The notes under the pieces are model-generated. The model was not told the DNA's origin and did not search any database. It saw only the letters and a list, made by a program, of their open reading frames with translations. This document shows positions 9,771 to 17,514 of a stretch of DNA of 23,889 nt, in pieces. The stretch is from Zygnema cylindricum (lineage: Eukaryota > Streptophyta > Zygnematophyceae > Zygnematales > Zygnemataceae): contig JBBHKE010003281.1 of assembly GCA_037447655.1 (NCBI GenBank), forward strand, positions 188,001 through 211,889, written 5' to 3'. Position 1 is the first letter of the stretch. Every line of letters starts with the position of its first letter. The position numbers were made by a program, and so were the translations under genes.

Positions 9771-10110
9771 ATGGCTGCCACCACGGTAAAGGTGACATTG
9801 CTGATCTTAGCTTGCCACGTGGCACTTGGAATGGGAAGCTACAACGGACCCATGGCGGCGCCAGACAGTAAGTTTTCCCCTCCTTTTCCTCCTTCATTTC
9901 CGCGCTTACTAAGGTGTGCGGCTCATACACACGTGCGAAAGGACATCTCCTTTGACGCTTATTTCCGTACCGTCCGTACAATGTCCGTACATGTGCTGCA
10001 GAGTCGGTTCTGGAGGCGGTGAAGGCGGCCATCTGGAACAAGGAGAGATTTCCTGACATCCAATGTGATTGGCGGTTTGCTTGCGATGATTCCGGCCGCG
10101 TGTATATGAT
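9771..10110 (+). CDS. N-terminal part of a secreted LRR-type protein, two exons, rest not found
   Basis: Exon 1 (9771-9867) starts MAATTVKVTLLILACHVALG, a good signal peptide: a lysine, a hydrophobic core and small residues at the likely cleavage site. It ends at the donor A|GTAAGT. The intron, 9868-10001, ends CTGCAG. Exon 2 (10002-10110) joins in phase and reads VLEAVKAAIWNK, then DIQCDWRFACDDSGRVYM, before the donor GTGAGT at 10111. A helix followed by CxWxxxxCDxxGRV is the cap that precedes leucine-rich repeats in plant-type LRR receptors and LRR proteins. The repeats themselves should follow in phase 2, but no LRR-coding exon is visible. They may lie past the assembly gap in a long, transposon-filled intron, or be lost. 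If complete, it would act at the cell surface or in the secretory path. LRR assignment rests on the cap alone. Confidence 0.6.
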
Positions 10111-10374
10111 GTGAGTGGCTATTGCTCTGTGCACTATTTGCTCTGAAAGATCCCCTCATTTCCTCCCTCCCTCCACCCCTCCCACCCCTTCTACCTCCCT
10201 CCCTCCCTCCCTCCATCCCTCCCCGGCCCCCCTTTTCTCTCTGAATTTCGCACTAATTTCGCACTAATTTCGCACTAAATTTCGCACTTAATTTCGCACT
10301 AAGTTTCGCACTGAAAAATGGTTCATTCTCGGTTGCGCTTTTTGCTGCGATGGGCTTTTAAAGCTTTGCTTTGG
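10111..10374 (+). other. start of intron 2 with CT-rich tract
   Basis: It follows the GTGAGT donor. It contains a (CCCT)n-rich tract at about 10160-10225 and the TTTCGCACTAA tandem repeat, then runs into the gap. No acceptor with an open LRR exon was found before or after the gap in this window. Confidence 0.45.
10244..10312. repeat. AATTTCGCACT tandem repeat, six copies of 11-12 bp
   Basis: Three perfect 11-mers AATTTCGCACT are followed by three 12-mers with an added A or T (AAATTTCGCACT, TAATTTCGCACT, AAGTTTCGCACT). It lies in the presumed second intron of the LRR-type gene, right after the CT-rich tract. Confidence 0.9.
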
Positions 10375-10384
10375 NNNNNNNNNN
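10375..10384. other. assembly gap of 10 N
   Basis: Ten unknown bases join two contigs. A gap of exactly 10 often marks unknown length, so the distance across it, and whether the missing LRR exons fall in it, cannot be judged. Confidence 0.98.
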
Positions 10385-10484
10385 TCCGCTTGTATGTGGC
10401 TATAAAGTTGTAGCATATCCGTTGATCCGTAGTATACCATGCGGCACATGGCAATAATCAAATAATGTGGCGATTAGCAATACT

Positions 10485-10550
10485 GACAATTATTGTGATT
10501 AAAACTGCGCCGAAAAAAGCCGGATTTTAGTATTTAATCATAATAATTGT
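10485..10550. repeat. hairpin-forming inverted repeat
   Basis: ACAATTATTGTGATTAAA (about 10486-10503) pairs with the imperfect inverse TTTAATCATAATAATTGT (10533-10550). The loop contains GCCGAAAAAAGCCG at 10509-10522. The same 14-mer occurs at 10880-10893 inside the next relic, so both may come from one repeat family. Confidence 0.6.
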
Positions 10551-10769
10551 AATTTTATATTAATTGCGATTATACCTTTCATAAATAAATCACAATTGGT
10601 AAAAAATAATGCAAGCCGCTTTAATCACACTACATGCTTATATTTCGTGATGTTCCACTCTTTCTGACGGCTAATTGGTATTGAAATTTAATTCACATGC
10701 CAAGCGCACTTAATGTTGTAAAATTGAGATGTCACGACCACGCGATGTACGTAAACGAGCTTCTCGTAC

Positions 10770-10937
10770 ATCACACTAATTTCGCCGAACGTAATAAAAA
10801 ATGGTTAACACTAAATAAATACTTTCCATATTAGCGTTAATTATATTTTAATGTTAATAATACTAATTTATGATTTTAGGCCGAAAAAAGCCGCGTCAAA
10901 ATTAGTGTTATTAACAGTCATAACGATTAGCGGTGTA
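10770..10937. mobile_element. relic of the CACCGC/GCGGTG TA-MITE family
   Basis: The right end CATAACGATTAGCGGTG stops at 10935 and is followed by TA, as in intact copies. Subterminal TTAGTGTTATTAAC matches the relic ending at 5880. The left end is not convincing; CATCACACTAATTTCGCCG near 10773 is the best candidate. The boundary is therefore approximate. Confidence 0.5.
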
Positions 10938-11159
10938 ATAAACTAATAACGGTACACGGCGTACCATATGATGCCTAGTTGCCTATACGATGTTGAAATA
11001 TCGGTGTATGTTCGCCTGTTCGGTTACATCATAAGTTTGTAAAGATATTAATATCGCATAAGAAACCTTAAGGGATATTCGCATCGTCACATTGGTGGAC
11101 CACATCGGCTAGCCGATATACGTGTATGCTATACGATATGCGTCCCTAAAATGTCAACG

Positions 11160-11926
11160 ACCAAGGCCAGAGGTCGCAAACGGTCAACCGAAACCGTGAT
11201 CGACCGTTAACCGACCGCCCGCGCCGGATCCGGAACAGATTCGGTTGCCAAATTTTGGGGGTCGAGCAGTTACGGTCGGTTGATTCACCAGGAAAAAAAA
11301 ACGGTTGGTTATGGTCGGTCAATCAAAAAACAAAAAAAAATGAAAATTTTGTACTGTCCCTATAATCCAACATTCTCGTACTTTGTACTCTTTGGCATCG
11401 TGGAAGTACGTGACATCATGATTAGCGTCGCAAATCTAACACGGTACTGTAGTAAGCTATATATATTGTAAATCAAAGGGAACGCGACAAAGCGTCGCAA
11501 ATCTGACACGGTAGTACAATATTCATTTCGCAAATTTTAGGAAACGCGACAAAGCCTCGCAAATCTGACACAGTAGTACACTATTCATTTCGCAAATCTT
11601 ATGAAACAAGACAAATCGTCGCAAATCTGACATGCTAGTAACACTATTCATTTCGCAAATCTTAGGGAACGCGACAAATCGTAATTATTGGTTTATTCCG
11701 TCATACATTGATTAATTTTATACTTTTTCAGTTACGGGCGGGCACGGTTAGTCGCGAAAAATCAAGATTCAATTAATTTTTTTTTTCGTAAACGACGTTC
11801 AGTTAACGGTTAACTTTTTTGAAGCATGACAAAACTCGGTCGGGCGTCGGTTACTCAAATTTTGAAAAAAAAAACGGTTGGTTTCTTGTATGATTTTTTT
11901 TTACTTTTGCGACCTCAGACAGAGGC
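11160..11926 (+). mobile_element. non-autonomous hAT-type element, 751 bp, inverted sister of the 8.1 kb copy
   Basis: The element spans 11168-11918, with ends CAGAGGTCGCAAA and TTTGCGACCTCAG. Flanks ACCAAGGC (11160-11167) and ACAGAGGC (11919-11926) agree at six of eight bases, a decayed 8-bp target duplication. Internal landmarks mirror the 8081-8947 element: GGATCCGGAAC near 11225, CGTACTTTGTACTC near 11376, the 62-bp array at 11463-11690, and GGCGGGCACGGTTAGTCGCG near 11738. Flanks differ from those of the sister, so the two are separate insertions and not a duplicated segment. Divergence of the TSD suggests it is older. No coding capacity. Confidence 0.88.
11463..11690. repeat. 62-bp tandem repeat array in hAT element, inverse orientation, 3.5 copies
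   Basis: Units contain GTCGCAAATCTGACA (11494, 11556, 11620) and CATTTCGCAAAT. They are the reverse complement of the array at 8325-8574. Period is about 62-64. The GTCGCAAA in each unit equals part of the element terminus. Confidence 0.85.
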
Positions 11927-11987
11927 TGGCTGGCTGGGTGAAGGACGAAATAATCGTTGAAAATGACAGCAATTAGTTAATTACAAC

Positions 11988-12353
11988 CATAGTTCAAAGG
12001 TAGGCGTTTTAATGGTAGGCCTTTGGTCGGCGCCTTTATTGCAAGTTGTGTTATGGGATTTTCATGTGATCTTCTAACATCGCTACTTTGATGAGCGACT
12101 GTCCGATAGTGCGAATCTGAAGATTTAAATAAAAATTATGTCAAAACTCACAGATTTTTCTTTTGTACGAATTTTGAAAATTTAGGCATGACGTTTAATT
12201 CTCTACCGAATCATCGATCGATGTGAACCTCAACCCTGTCACTATTTTTTTTCATTTTACGACCAATACAATATGGGTCTTAAGGTCATATTGTATGTTT
12301 TGCGTACAATAGGCATATTGTATGGGCCTACTTTCACCTACTTTTGAACTATG
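11988..12353. mobile_element. unclassified TIR element, 366 bp
   Basis: Ends CATAGTTCAAAGGTAGGCG (11988) and CACCTACTTTTGAACTATG (to 12353) form a 19-bp inverted repeat with two mismatches. No target duplication could be assigned, so the superfamily is open. The interior is AT-rich, with repeats around CATATTGTATG near 12288 and 12314. No coding frame. Confidence 0.65.
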
Positions 12354-12908
12354 TTTCAAACACAATCATTAGTACTGTTGTAGGCGCATCTCGCTATTCG
12401 TTGGAGAATGGCTTCCACGCCATTTTTGTGCTTCGTTGTTTTCCTAACTAAGGGTGGACTTCCATTAGAGAAAAAGTGGGGTTTTTTACTGACGGCCGTA
12501 CCGTTTCGTACAAGTTAGAACATATTTTTTTTTTCAACGAAAACAACATTACAAAAAATTGTCCAAGGTTGTAGGCGTAAATTAGGACCGTCGGATTCAA
12601 TTACACTTTTTATCCGTGACGCCACGTCACCAACCTTACAGCTTTTTAAGACCGTGCAGAGTGAGGACAGTTCTCGAATACAGAAGGTGTAAAAATAGGC
12701 CGCGTGGAAAATTTAAAAAGAATCCAAGATGAGCGCGCGCGTATGTGCGTACGCGTCGCATGGGCCATGTGCCTTCTGCCAAGGTGGCTGCGAATCCGCC
12801 GAAATTATCCCGTCACGCTCCCACCATCAAAGTTTGCCGCCGCCTTTTTGTTGTTGCGTTTTGAAATTTTGGGTAGTACATTTAATGCACTCTGTACGAG
12901 TCATTAAT

Positions 12909-12971
12909 TACCTCCGCTGGTGCAGATATTATCTCCACTGGTACAGATATTACCTCTGCCCGTACAGATAT
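12909..12971. repeat. 21-bp tandem repeat, three copies
   Basis: Units TACCTCCGCTGGTGCAGATAT, TATCTCCACTGGTACAGATAT and TACCTCTGCCCGTACAGATAT follow one another exactly. It sits in the outer Harbinger-like element, just left of the inner one. Drift of the central GTGC to GTAC adds to the local GTAC count. Confidence 0.85.
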
Positions 12972-13354
12972 TGCGTTCTGACATTGCATTCTAAAGGTAC
13001 GTCCCCATGTAGGCGATACTTTGAAAAAGTATTTTGGACTGTAGTGAAGTGTTCTGTACTACTTTGAAAAGCGTCCCTATGTGCGAAAATGAAATCGGAA
13101 CTTTGGAATGTGACGGGTAGTAGATGTGGGTACAACTTGCGACGGTTGGAAACGACTATGAATGATGACGTACGCGATAACTACGACGGTTGCAAACGTC
13201 TACAATACACGCAGCAATTGCTGACGTCTCTAAAATTGACGACGGATGTACACGTCTACAATGACAAATGGTGTCACAACTCCCGCGACATGACCTGACA
13301 TTATAATGTTGACCGTGACATTGTAGACATCAGACCACATCAGACCATGAGTGT

Positions 13355-13420
13355 TACCGCTGTCACACTCCTACCCTGCTACCGCTGTCACACTCCTACT
13401 CTACTACCACTGTCCAGCTG
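13355..13420. repeat. 25-bp tandem repeat, 2.5 copies
   Basis: TACCGCTGTCACACTCCTAC occurs at 13355 and 13380 with a weaker third copy starting TACCACTGTCC at 13405. The preceding CATCAGACCACATCAGACCA is a small tandem repeat of its own. Confidence 0.8.
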
Positions 13421-13734
13421 AATCCTCTCCGCCTGCGTATTTTTACAAAACCAAAAAATTCTATATTTCGCAATTTCTTCCCTTTCCACACCTGTTTCAA
13501 AAATTTAATTTGTTGCGAAAAAAAGGTAATCTGTTGCAGAAAAACTGCTAGGAAACCTTTTTGCTGAGGCGTATTTACGAGTGCTTCATCGCAATTTTTT
13601 ACAAAAAAAAAAAAAAAAAAACAACAATTTCAAGAGCTTTTCATTGTTTGAGACATGGAGTGTGAGGGAGCGTGATGGTGGAAGTGGGAGAGTGTGTTCG
13701 GTAGGTGGAGAGCGTACGGTAGAAGGAGAGAAGC

Positions 13735-13957
13735 TACACCGCGAATCGTTATTAGTGTCAAAGTTTAAATAGCGTAAAAAAATAATTAGTGTTACTGATT
13801 CTAATTTAGTTCGAGAAACGTGGCAGATTATGGTCCACGTAATTAAATAGAGTTGCTAATTTAATTACAAAAATCATGTATACTAATTGCGGAAAAAAAA
13901 TCAAAATTTTAGGAACCCTAATTAGAGTTATTTACTCTAATAACGATTCGCGGTGTA
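13735..13957. mobile_element. TA-flanked MITE, 219 bp, perfect 19-bp TIR
   Basis: The element spans 13737-13955. CACCGCGAATCGTTATTAG at the left is exactly repeated, inverted, at the right end, and TA flanks both sides (13735-13736, 13956-13957). Subterminal sequences match both ends of the 537-bp copy at 14682: GTCAAAGTTTAAATAG on the left, ATCAAAATTTTA on the right. It is therefore an internal-deletion derivative of that longer type. TA duplications point to the Tc1/mariner group, but the ends are not ones I recognise. It sits inside two nested Harbinger-like elements. Confidence 0.88.
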
Positions 13958-14257
13958 CTCTCTCGCGGATTTCACCTTGGTGAAATGACGCTGAAAGCGA
14001 AAGACCCCTGAAAAAAAAAATCGTACAGGTCGCAAAGCGACATTTTTTATTTTGATTTGATCGACCTGAAATTTTCACACTCGTGTAGCGCGTGCGTGGA
14101 CCGATTTTCATTCGCCATTTGCGCGGTTCTTTCGCTGAAGTCACATCGCGAGGTGATTTTTGATAATTAAAATTGACTGGCTGGATTCTCTTGCCCGGGG
14201 GTCGAAAAAATGAAAACGCCAAAATTTGTTAAGATGACGACAAACATGAAGTACATT

Positions 14258-14377
14258 CAAAGTATCGACTTGACGTTTGCTGTACTTTTTCAAGACTTGA
14301 TTTTTTTGTACGGCTAAAGTTTTGCTCGTACGAAACTGCGTTTTGGGTGAAAACGACGGAATAAAGTCGATACTTTA
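14258..14377. repeat. inverted repeat near right end of the nested element
   Basis: AAAGTATCGACTT at 14259-14271 is the exact inverse of AAGTCGATACTTT at about 14365-14377. A related GCGATACTTT lies close to the left end of the same element at 13013. These may be subterminal protein-binding repeats. Confidence 0.65.
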
Positions 14378-14679
14378 ACACATGGGGACTTACCCTAAGA
14401 TTCTTTCAAGATTTTAATCATCAAATATTAACCTACGTGCTACCAACCAGAATGAGCCACGCAGCTTTACAGACGCGACCAAATGGAAGGCACGCCCTTC
14501 AGTAAAATTTTCCGTACAATTACTGAGACGCCTGATGGAAGTCCACCCTAAGCGACTACTATACTTGTTATTTTGAAATAGACCGTTCTTCGTTTTGTCA
14601 TTTCATGAGTAGCGACAAACATAAAATTTTGATACCGTACGAAAAATAAATCTTTATTTCGTTGTTTTCTGCAGTACTG

Positions 14680-15220
14680 TACACCGCGCATCGTTATTAG
14701 AGTCAAAGTTTAAATAGTGTGTAAGTAAATCTACCGTCATTGACGCTAATTAAGAATTTGAAAAAAAAAAAAAAAGGTTTATTCTAATTTCAGTGTTAAC
14801 GCTAATTTGGAACAGCAAAAATGGAAAATTTTCTGTACGACTATAAACATTATTATATGTATCCGTACAAAATATGAAAAATCGTACACCGTAGTGAAAT
14901 TTAAAAATCCGTACATGTCAGACTTTTTTACACGTCAGACCATTCTGGTTTTTTTAGCGCACGTTCCTATGCGAACGCGTCCGATTTAATTCATTATTTG
15001 TAAAATTTTCAACTAAAAAGGTACATTTATGTACGGTCTGACATCGACTGTACACCACACTATTTACATATTTATGTACTCTCGTTCTGTACGCTAATTT
15101 GTACGGAACCTCAATTAACGTCAAGGAAAAATTAAAATCACGTATACTATTTTTGGAAAAAAATCAAAATTTTAAGAACCCAAATTAGTGACCTTGACAC
15201 TAATAACGATGCGCGGTGTA
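14680..15220. mobile_element. TA-flanked TIR element, 537 bp, full-length type copy
   Basis: The element spans 14682-15218 with ends CACCGCGCATCGTTATTAG on the left and the same sequence inverted on the right, flanked by TA at 14680-14681 and 15219-15220. The match continues past the 19-mer for several bases (AGTCAA and TGTCAA). The interior is GTAC-rich and aligns with the 7149-7652 copy. No coding frame of substance. Confidence 0.88.
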
Positions 15221-15332
15221 GCGACTGCTTGTCATTTAACGTTGTACGTTAATAATTTGACCGTATAAAAGAACGCTCAAACTATACGATAAAGTTCGTG
15301 TACCGTTAGTACAATTCCTATGTACAAAGGTG

Positions 15333-15552
15333 TACACATCGCGAATCGTTATTTGCGTCAAGGTTATTTTCGCCACTTAAAACATATTTTCTCCGTACAC
15401 ACCTGTCAGATTTTCGATCTGACGGTTGCGATTGAAAAGTAGCATTCTCAGCTTCCGATTGGCGGTCTAAAATTGAAAATCGGACAGTTGTGTACGGAGA
15501 AAAGATGTTTTAATTGGCGAAAAAATTAGTAACACTAATAGCGATACATGTA
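15333..15552. mobile_element. foldback-type MITE, 216 bp, of the TA family
   Basis: The element spans 15335-15550 between TA flanks. The arms are long: AAAACATATTTTCTCCGTAC on the left (about 15381) pairs with GTACGGAGAAAAGATGTTTT on the right (about 15492), and the match extends outward through CGCCA to the termini. Nearly the whole element can fold into one hairpin around a core holding CTTCCGATTGGCGGTC. The termini are worn (CACATCGCGAATCG against ATAGCGATACATG). Confidence 0.75.
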
Positions 15553-15796
15553 CTGTACTGTACCGTACCTTCGAAAAGCTCTAAAAAAAAAAGAGAATTG
15601 ATTTTCTGTACCGTACGGAACTGTACTATAATCTGTTTCAGCTCGCGTAGTACAATCCGTACAGTTTCCGCTGAGATATGACGTCTAACCAAGAGTTGTA
15701 CGGCCACATCTAATGAGGATACGGACAAATTTGCCGTACAATCTGCAAGACGGAAGGGCTAGCTTCGGTTTCTTTCCTGGTGAGCATTTTCTTGAC

Positions 15797-16064
15797 TTTG
15801 GGGAGGGAGAGGGGGAGAGGGAGGGCAGGGAGGGGAGGGGGGGGGGGGCCAGGGAGGGGAGGGGGAGGGCAGGGTGGGGGAGGGGGAGGGGGAGCGGGGG
15901 GGGCAGGGAGGGCAGGAAGGGGAGGGGGAGGGGGGAGGGGGAGGGGAAGGGCAAAAATTGGGAGAGGGAGAGCAGGAGGGGGAAGGGGTGAGAAATGTGG
16001 GATGGGGAAGCAACAGAGGGAGGGAGGGGAGGAGGGAGAGGGAGAGGGGATGGGGGGGAAGAGA
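15797..16064. repeat. GA/G-rich low-complexity tract
   Basis: A run of GGGAGG, GGGGAG and homo-G stretches on the plus strand. Every frame stays open as Gly/Arg/Glu or, reversed, Pro/Ser/Leu, which explains several long but meaningless open frames. Runs of three or more G at short spacing allow G-quadruplexes on the plus strand. Confidence 0.9.
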
Positions 16065-16090
16065 GTAGCTCATCTCAGTTTCTGCCCTCA

Positions 16091-16443
16091 CTAAATTGTT
16101 ATCTTAGGGCAAAAATTGGAATAAAAAAATAACTTCTCTTATTTGTAAAAGAGGGTCAAAAAAAGAAAAAAAGAATCACAAAACAAATCAAAAAGTCAAT
16201 TTGTCAATATCTCAAAAAAAAAAAAATTGCAATCTCCGAAGAATTTTAATTTTAAACCTTAAAGCCCTAAAAAACCCTTAAATAAACATAGAAAAAAACC
16301 CTAAATTTTCGGGTTTTTTTTTTTTTTTTTTTTTTTTCATCACAGGATGTTTAGACTTTCGACGTATACCTGCTGAAACCAAAAAAGGTGTTCCGTTTTT
16401 CCGGAAAAAGATATAAACGTCCACACTATATCTGTTTCTCAAA
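16091..16443. promoter_or_regulatory. AT-rich upstream region of the HlyIII-like gene
   Basis: A-rich sequence with two scattered CCCTAAA-like motifs (near 16260-16310) is followed by a poly-T run at about 16314-16337. Next come a 14-bp perfect palindrome TTTTTCCGGAAAAA at 16396-16409 and GATATAAAC at about 16410, a possible TATA box some 30 bases before the start codon. The palindrome could bind a dimeric factor; that is inference. Confidence 0.4.
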
Positions 16444-17096
16444 ATGTTATCATATGTGAAAAAAAATAAGCCTCTTTTTCATGGAGTTTCTCACAAATAT
16501 GCCTCCATTTGTGCTTTTTTATGCGGAATCGCGTTAATTTTTCGATGTCTCGACAACATTTCCGCGACCGGATCGTCAATTTATGTCGTCTCTCTTGTCT
16601 TTTTTTTCACGATAAGTTCATATTATCGTCGAATTTCTTCCTCTAAAAACTCTCGAATGTGGATAAGAAGATTGGAACGATCTTCGTTTTTCCTTTTAAT
16701 CGCGGGAACTCATACACCCATTTATTTCCTCGCACTAAAAGAGGAATCGGCGCACGATCTCTTAACCCTAATTTGGTTAGGAGCTCTCGCGGGAATTATT
16801 GTCACTTTTCTTTGGCCTAGTGCTCCGAAATCTCTCTCAACTATGTTATATTTAAGGTTAGGGCGGTCGTCCCTATTATATTTTTCGGAATTAAGTTCTG
16901 GAATTGGGTCTTTGGAACCAAACTTATCATAATAGGATGTCTTTTGTATATTTTAGGATCTCTTGTTTACGTTTTTCAATGGCCCAATCCGTCTCCGAGA
17001 TTCTTCGGATACCATGAAGTCTACGACGCCTTAGTTATTCTCGCAAATATTTTCCACTTTTACGTTGTAATAAAACTTGTGATTAGAATTTCTTGA
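16444..17096 (+). CDS. HlyIII/PAQR-family seven-helix membrane protein, one frameshift
   Basis: The first 140 residues match the HlyIII (hemolysin-III-related, UPF0073) branch of the PAQR superfamily. There are hydrophobic helices at about 17-33, 44-61, 79-98 and 105-124, and the hallmark RRLERSSFFLLIAGTHTP at residues 75-92. In helix 5, around 16855-16865, the frame is lost, and the original frame stops at 16932. The third frame then carries the rest: KLIIIGCLLYILGSLVYVF (helix 6), GYHEVYD and a final helix ending at the stop 17094-17096. The total, about 217 codons, is normal for the family, so a single base lost is the simplest reading. The usual metal-site histidines are partly absent: Arg replaces His in the second helix (SSYYR) and in the RRLDH motif, and HEVYD replaces HExxH. 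There are no introns. The role in this family is poorly known and the name does not imply a toxin. It may be a recent pseudogene or a sequencing error. Confidence 0.8.
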
Positions 17097-17514
17097 CCGT
17101 GTGTGTTGCCTGTCTTTTCTCCGTTTTTTGCCCGTTTTTCTCCGTTTTTTTTGCCCGTTTTTTCGCCCGTTTTTTCTTTGGTCATCCAACTTATCTCTCT
17201 TTTTGCCTCCCTTTTCTTTTGGCTTTTCTTGCCTCATCCTTTCTCCCTCTTCCTCCCTCTACCTTGCTTCCCTTTCATGTTTATCTCCCACTCATTTAGA
17301 ATTGATGTTTTGTATAAAAAGCAACACACATTTATGCGGGCTTACTATGCCGTGAGTTATTATGAGCCCACATAAGACTATCTCGGTGCCTTTTTTGTTG
17401 TCCTATGGCAACAAAATAGTGTTAATAATAGTAATTGTTTTTATTCTTAATTTTAGTTCTTAAATAGACTAAAAGTAGCCCCGTCATTTGATCCCGAGTT
17501 TGAGTTTACAACAC
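17097..17514. other. non-coding stretch after the HlyIII-like gene
   Basis: It contains a degenerate GCCCGTTTTTTC tandem repeat at about 17120-17175 and a CT-rich tract to 17280, then AT-rich sequence with TATAAAAAG near 17312. No gene is supported; open frames here follow the T-rich repeat. Confidence 0.55.

Larger units (their letters stand above)
12992..14398. mobile_element. nested PIF/Harbinger-like TIR element, 1.4 kb
   Basis: The element spans 12995-14395. Left end AGGTACGTCCCCATGT and right end ACATGGGGACTTACCC form an inverted repeat with two mismatches, flanked by TAA at 12992-12994 and 14396-14398. The ends resemble those of the enclosing element and of the 17518 element, so one family is represented. 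A stretch starting GCGTCCCTATGTGCG at 13071 looks like a further, one-ended terminus of a related subfamily. No transposase. Confidence 0.72.
12449..14551. mobile_element. PIF/Harbinger-like TIR element, 2.1 kb, outer member of a nested set
   Basis: The element spans 12452-14548 with TIRs GGGTGGACTTCCATTAG and, inverted, a copy differing at one of 17 bases (CTGATGGAAGTCCACCC). It is flanked by TAA at 12449-12451 and 14549-14551. A 3-bp TAA duplication with GGG-starting ends is typical of PIF/Harbinger and Tourist elements. It contains the nested element 12995-14395, which in turn contains the TA-MITE at 13737. No transposase or Myb-like protein is recognisable; open stretches here are short and follow repeats. 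Confidence 0.8.

Noticed and set aside
9604-10134. 176-codon minus-strand open frame
   Set aside because: It lies antisense to the signal-peptide and LRR-cap exons and has no recognisable domain; the plus-strand splice model explains the region better.
12704-13067. Transposase of the Harbinger-like element
   Set aside because: The open stretches are about 70-110 codons, overlap a 21-bp tandem repeat and show no DDE motif.
15685-16094. Several overlapping Gly/Arg- or Pro/Ser-rich open frames on both strands
   Set aside because: They are products of the GA-rich low-complexity tract, open in many frames at once, with no domain.
16255-16340. Telomeric repeat tract (CCCTAAA)
   Set aside because: Only a few scattered CCCTAA motifs are present, with no tandem array.
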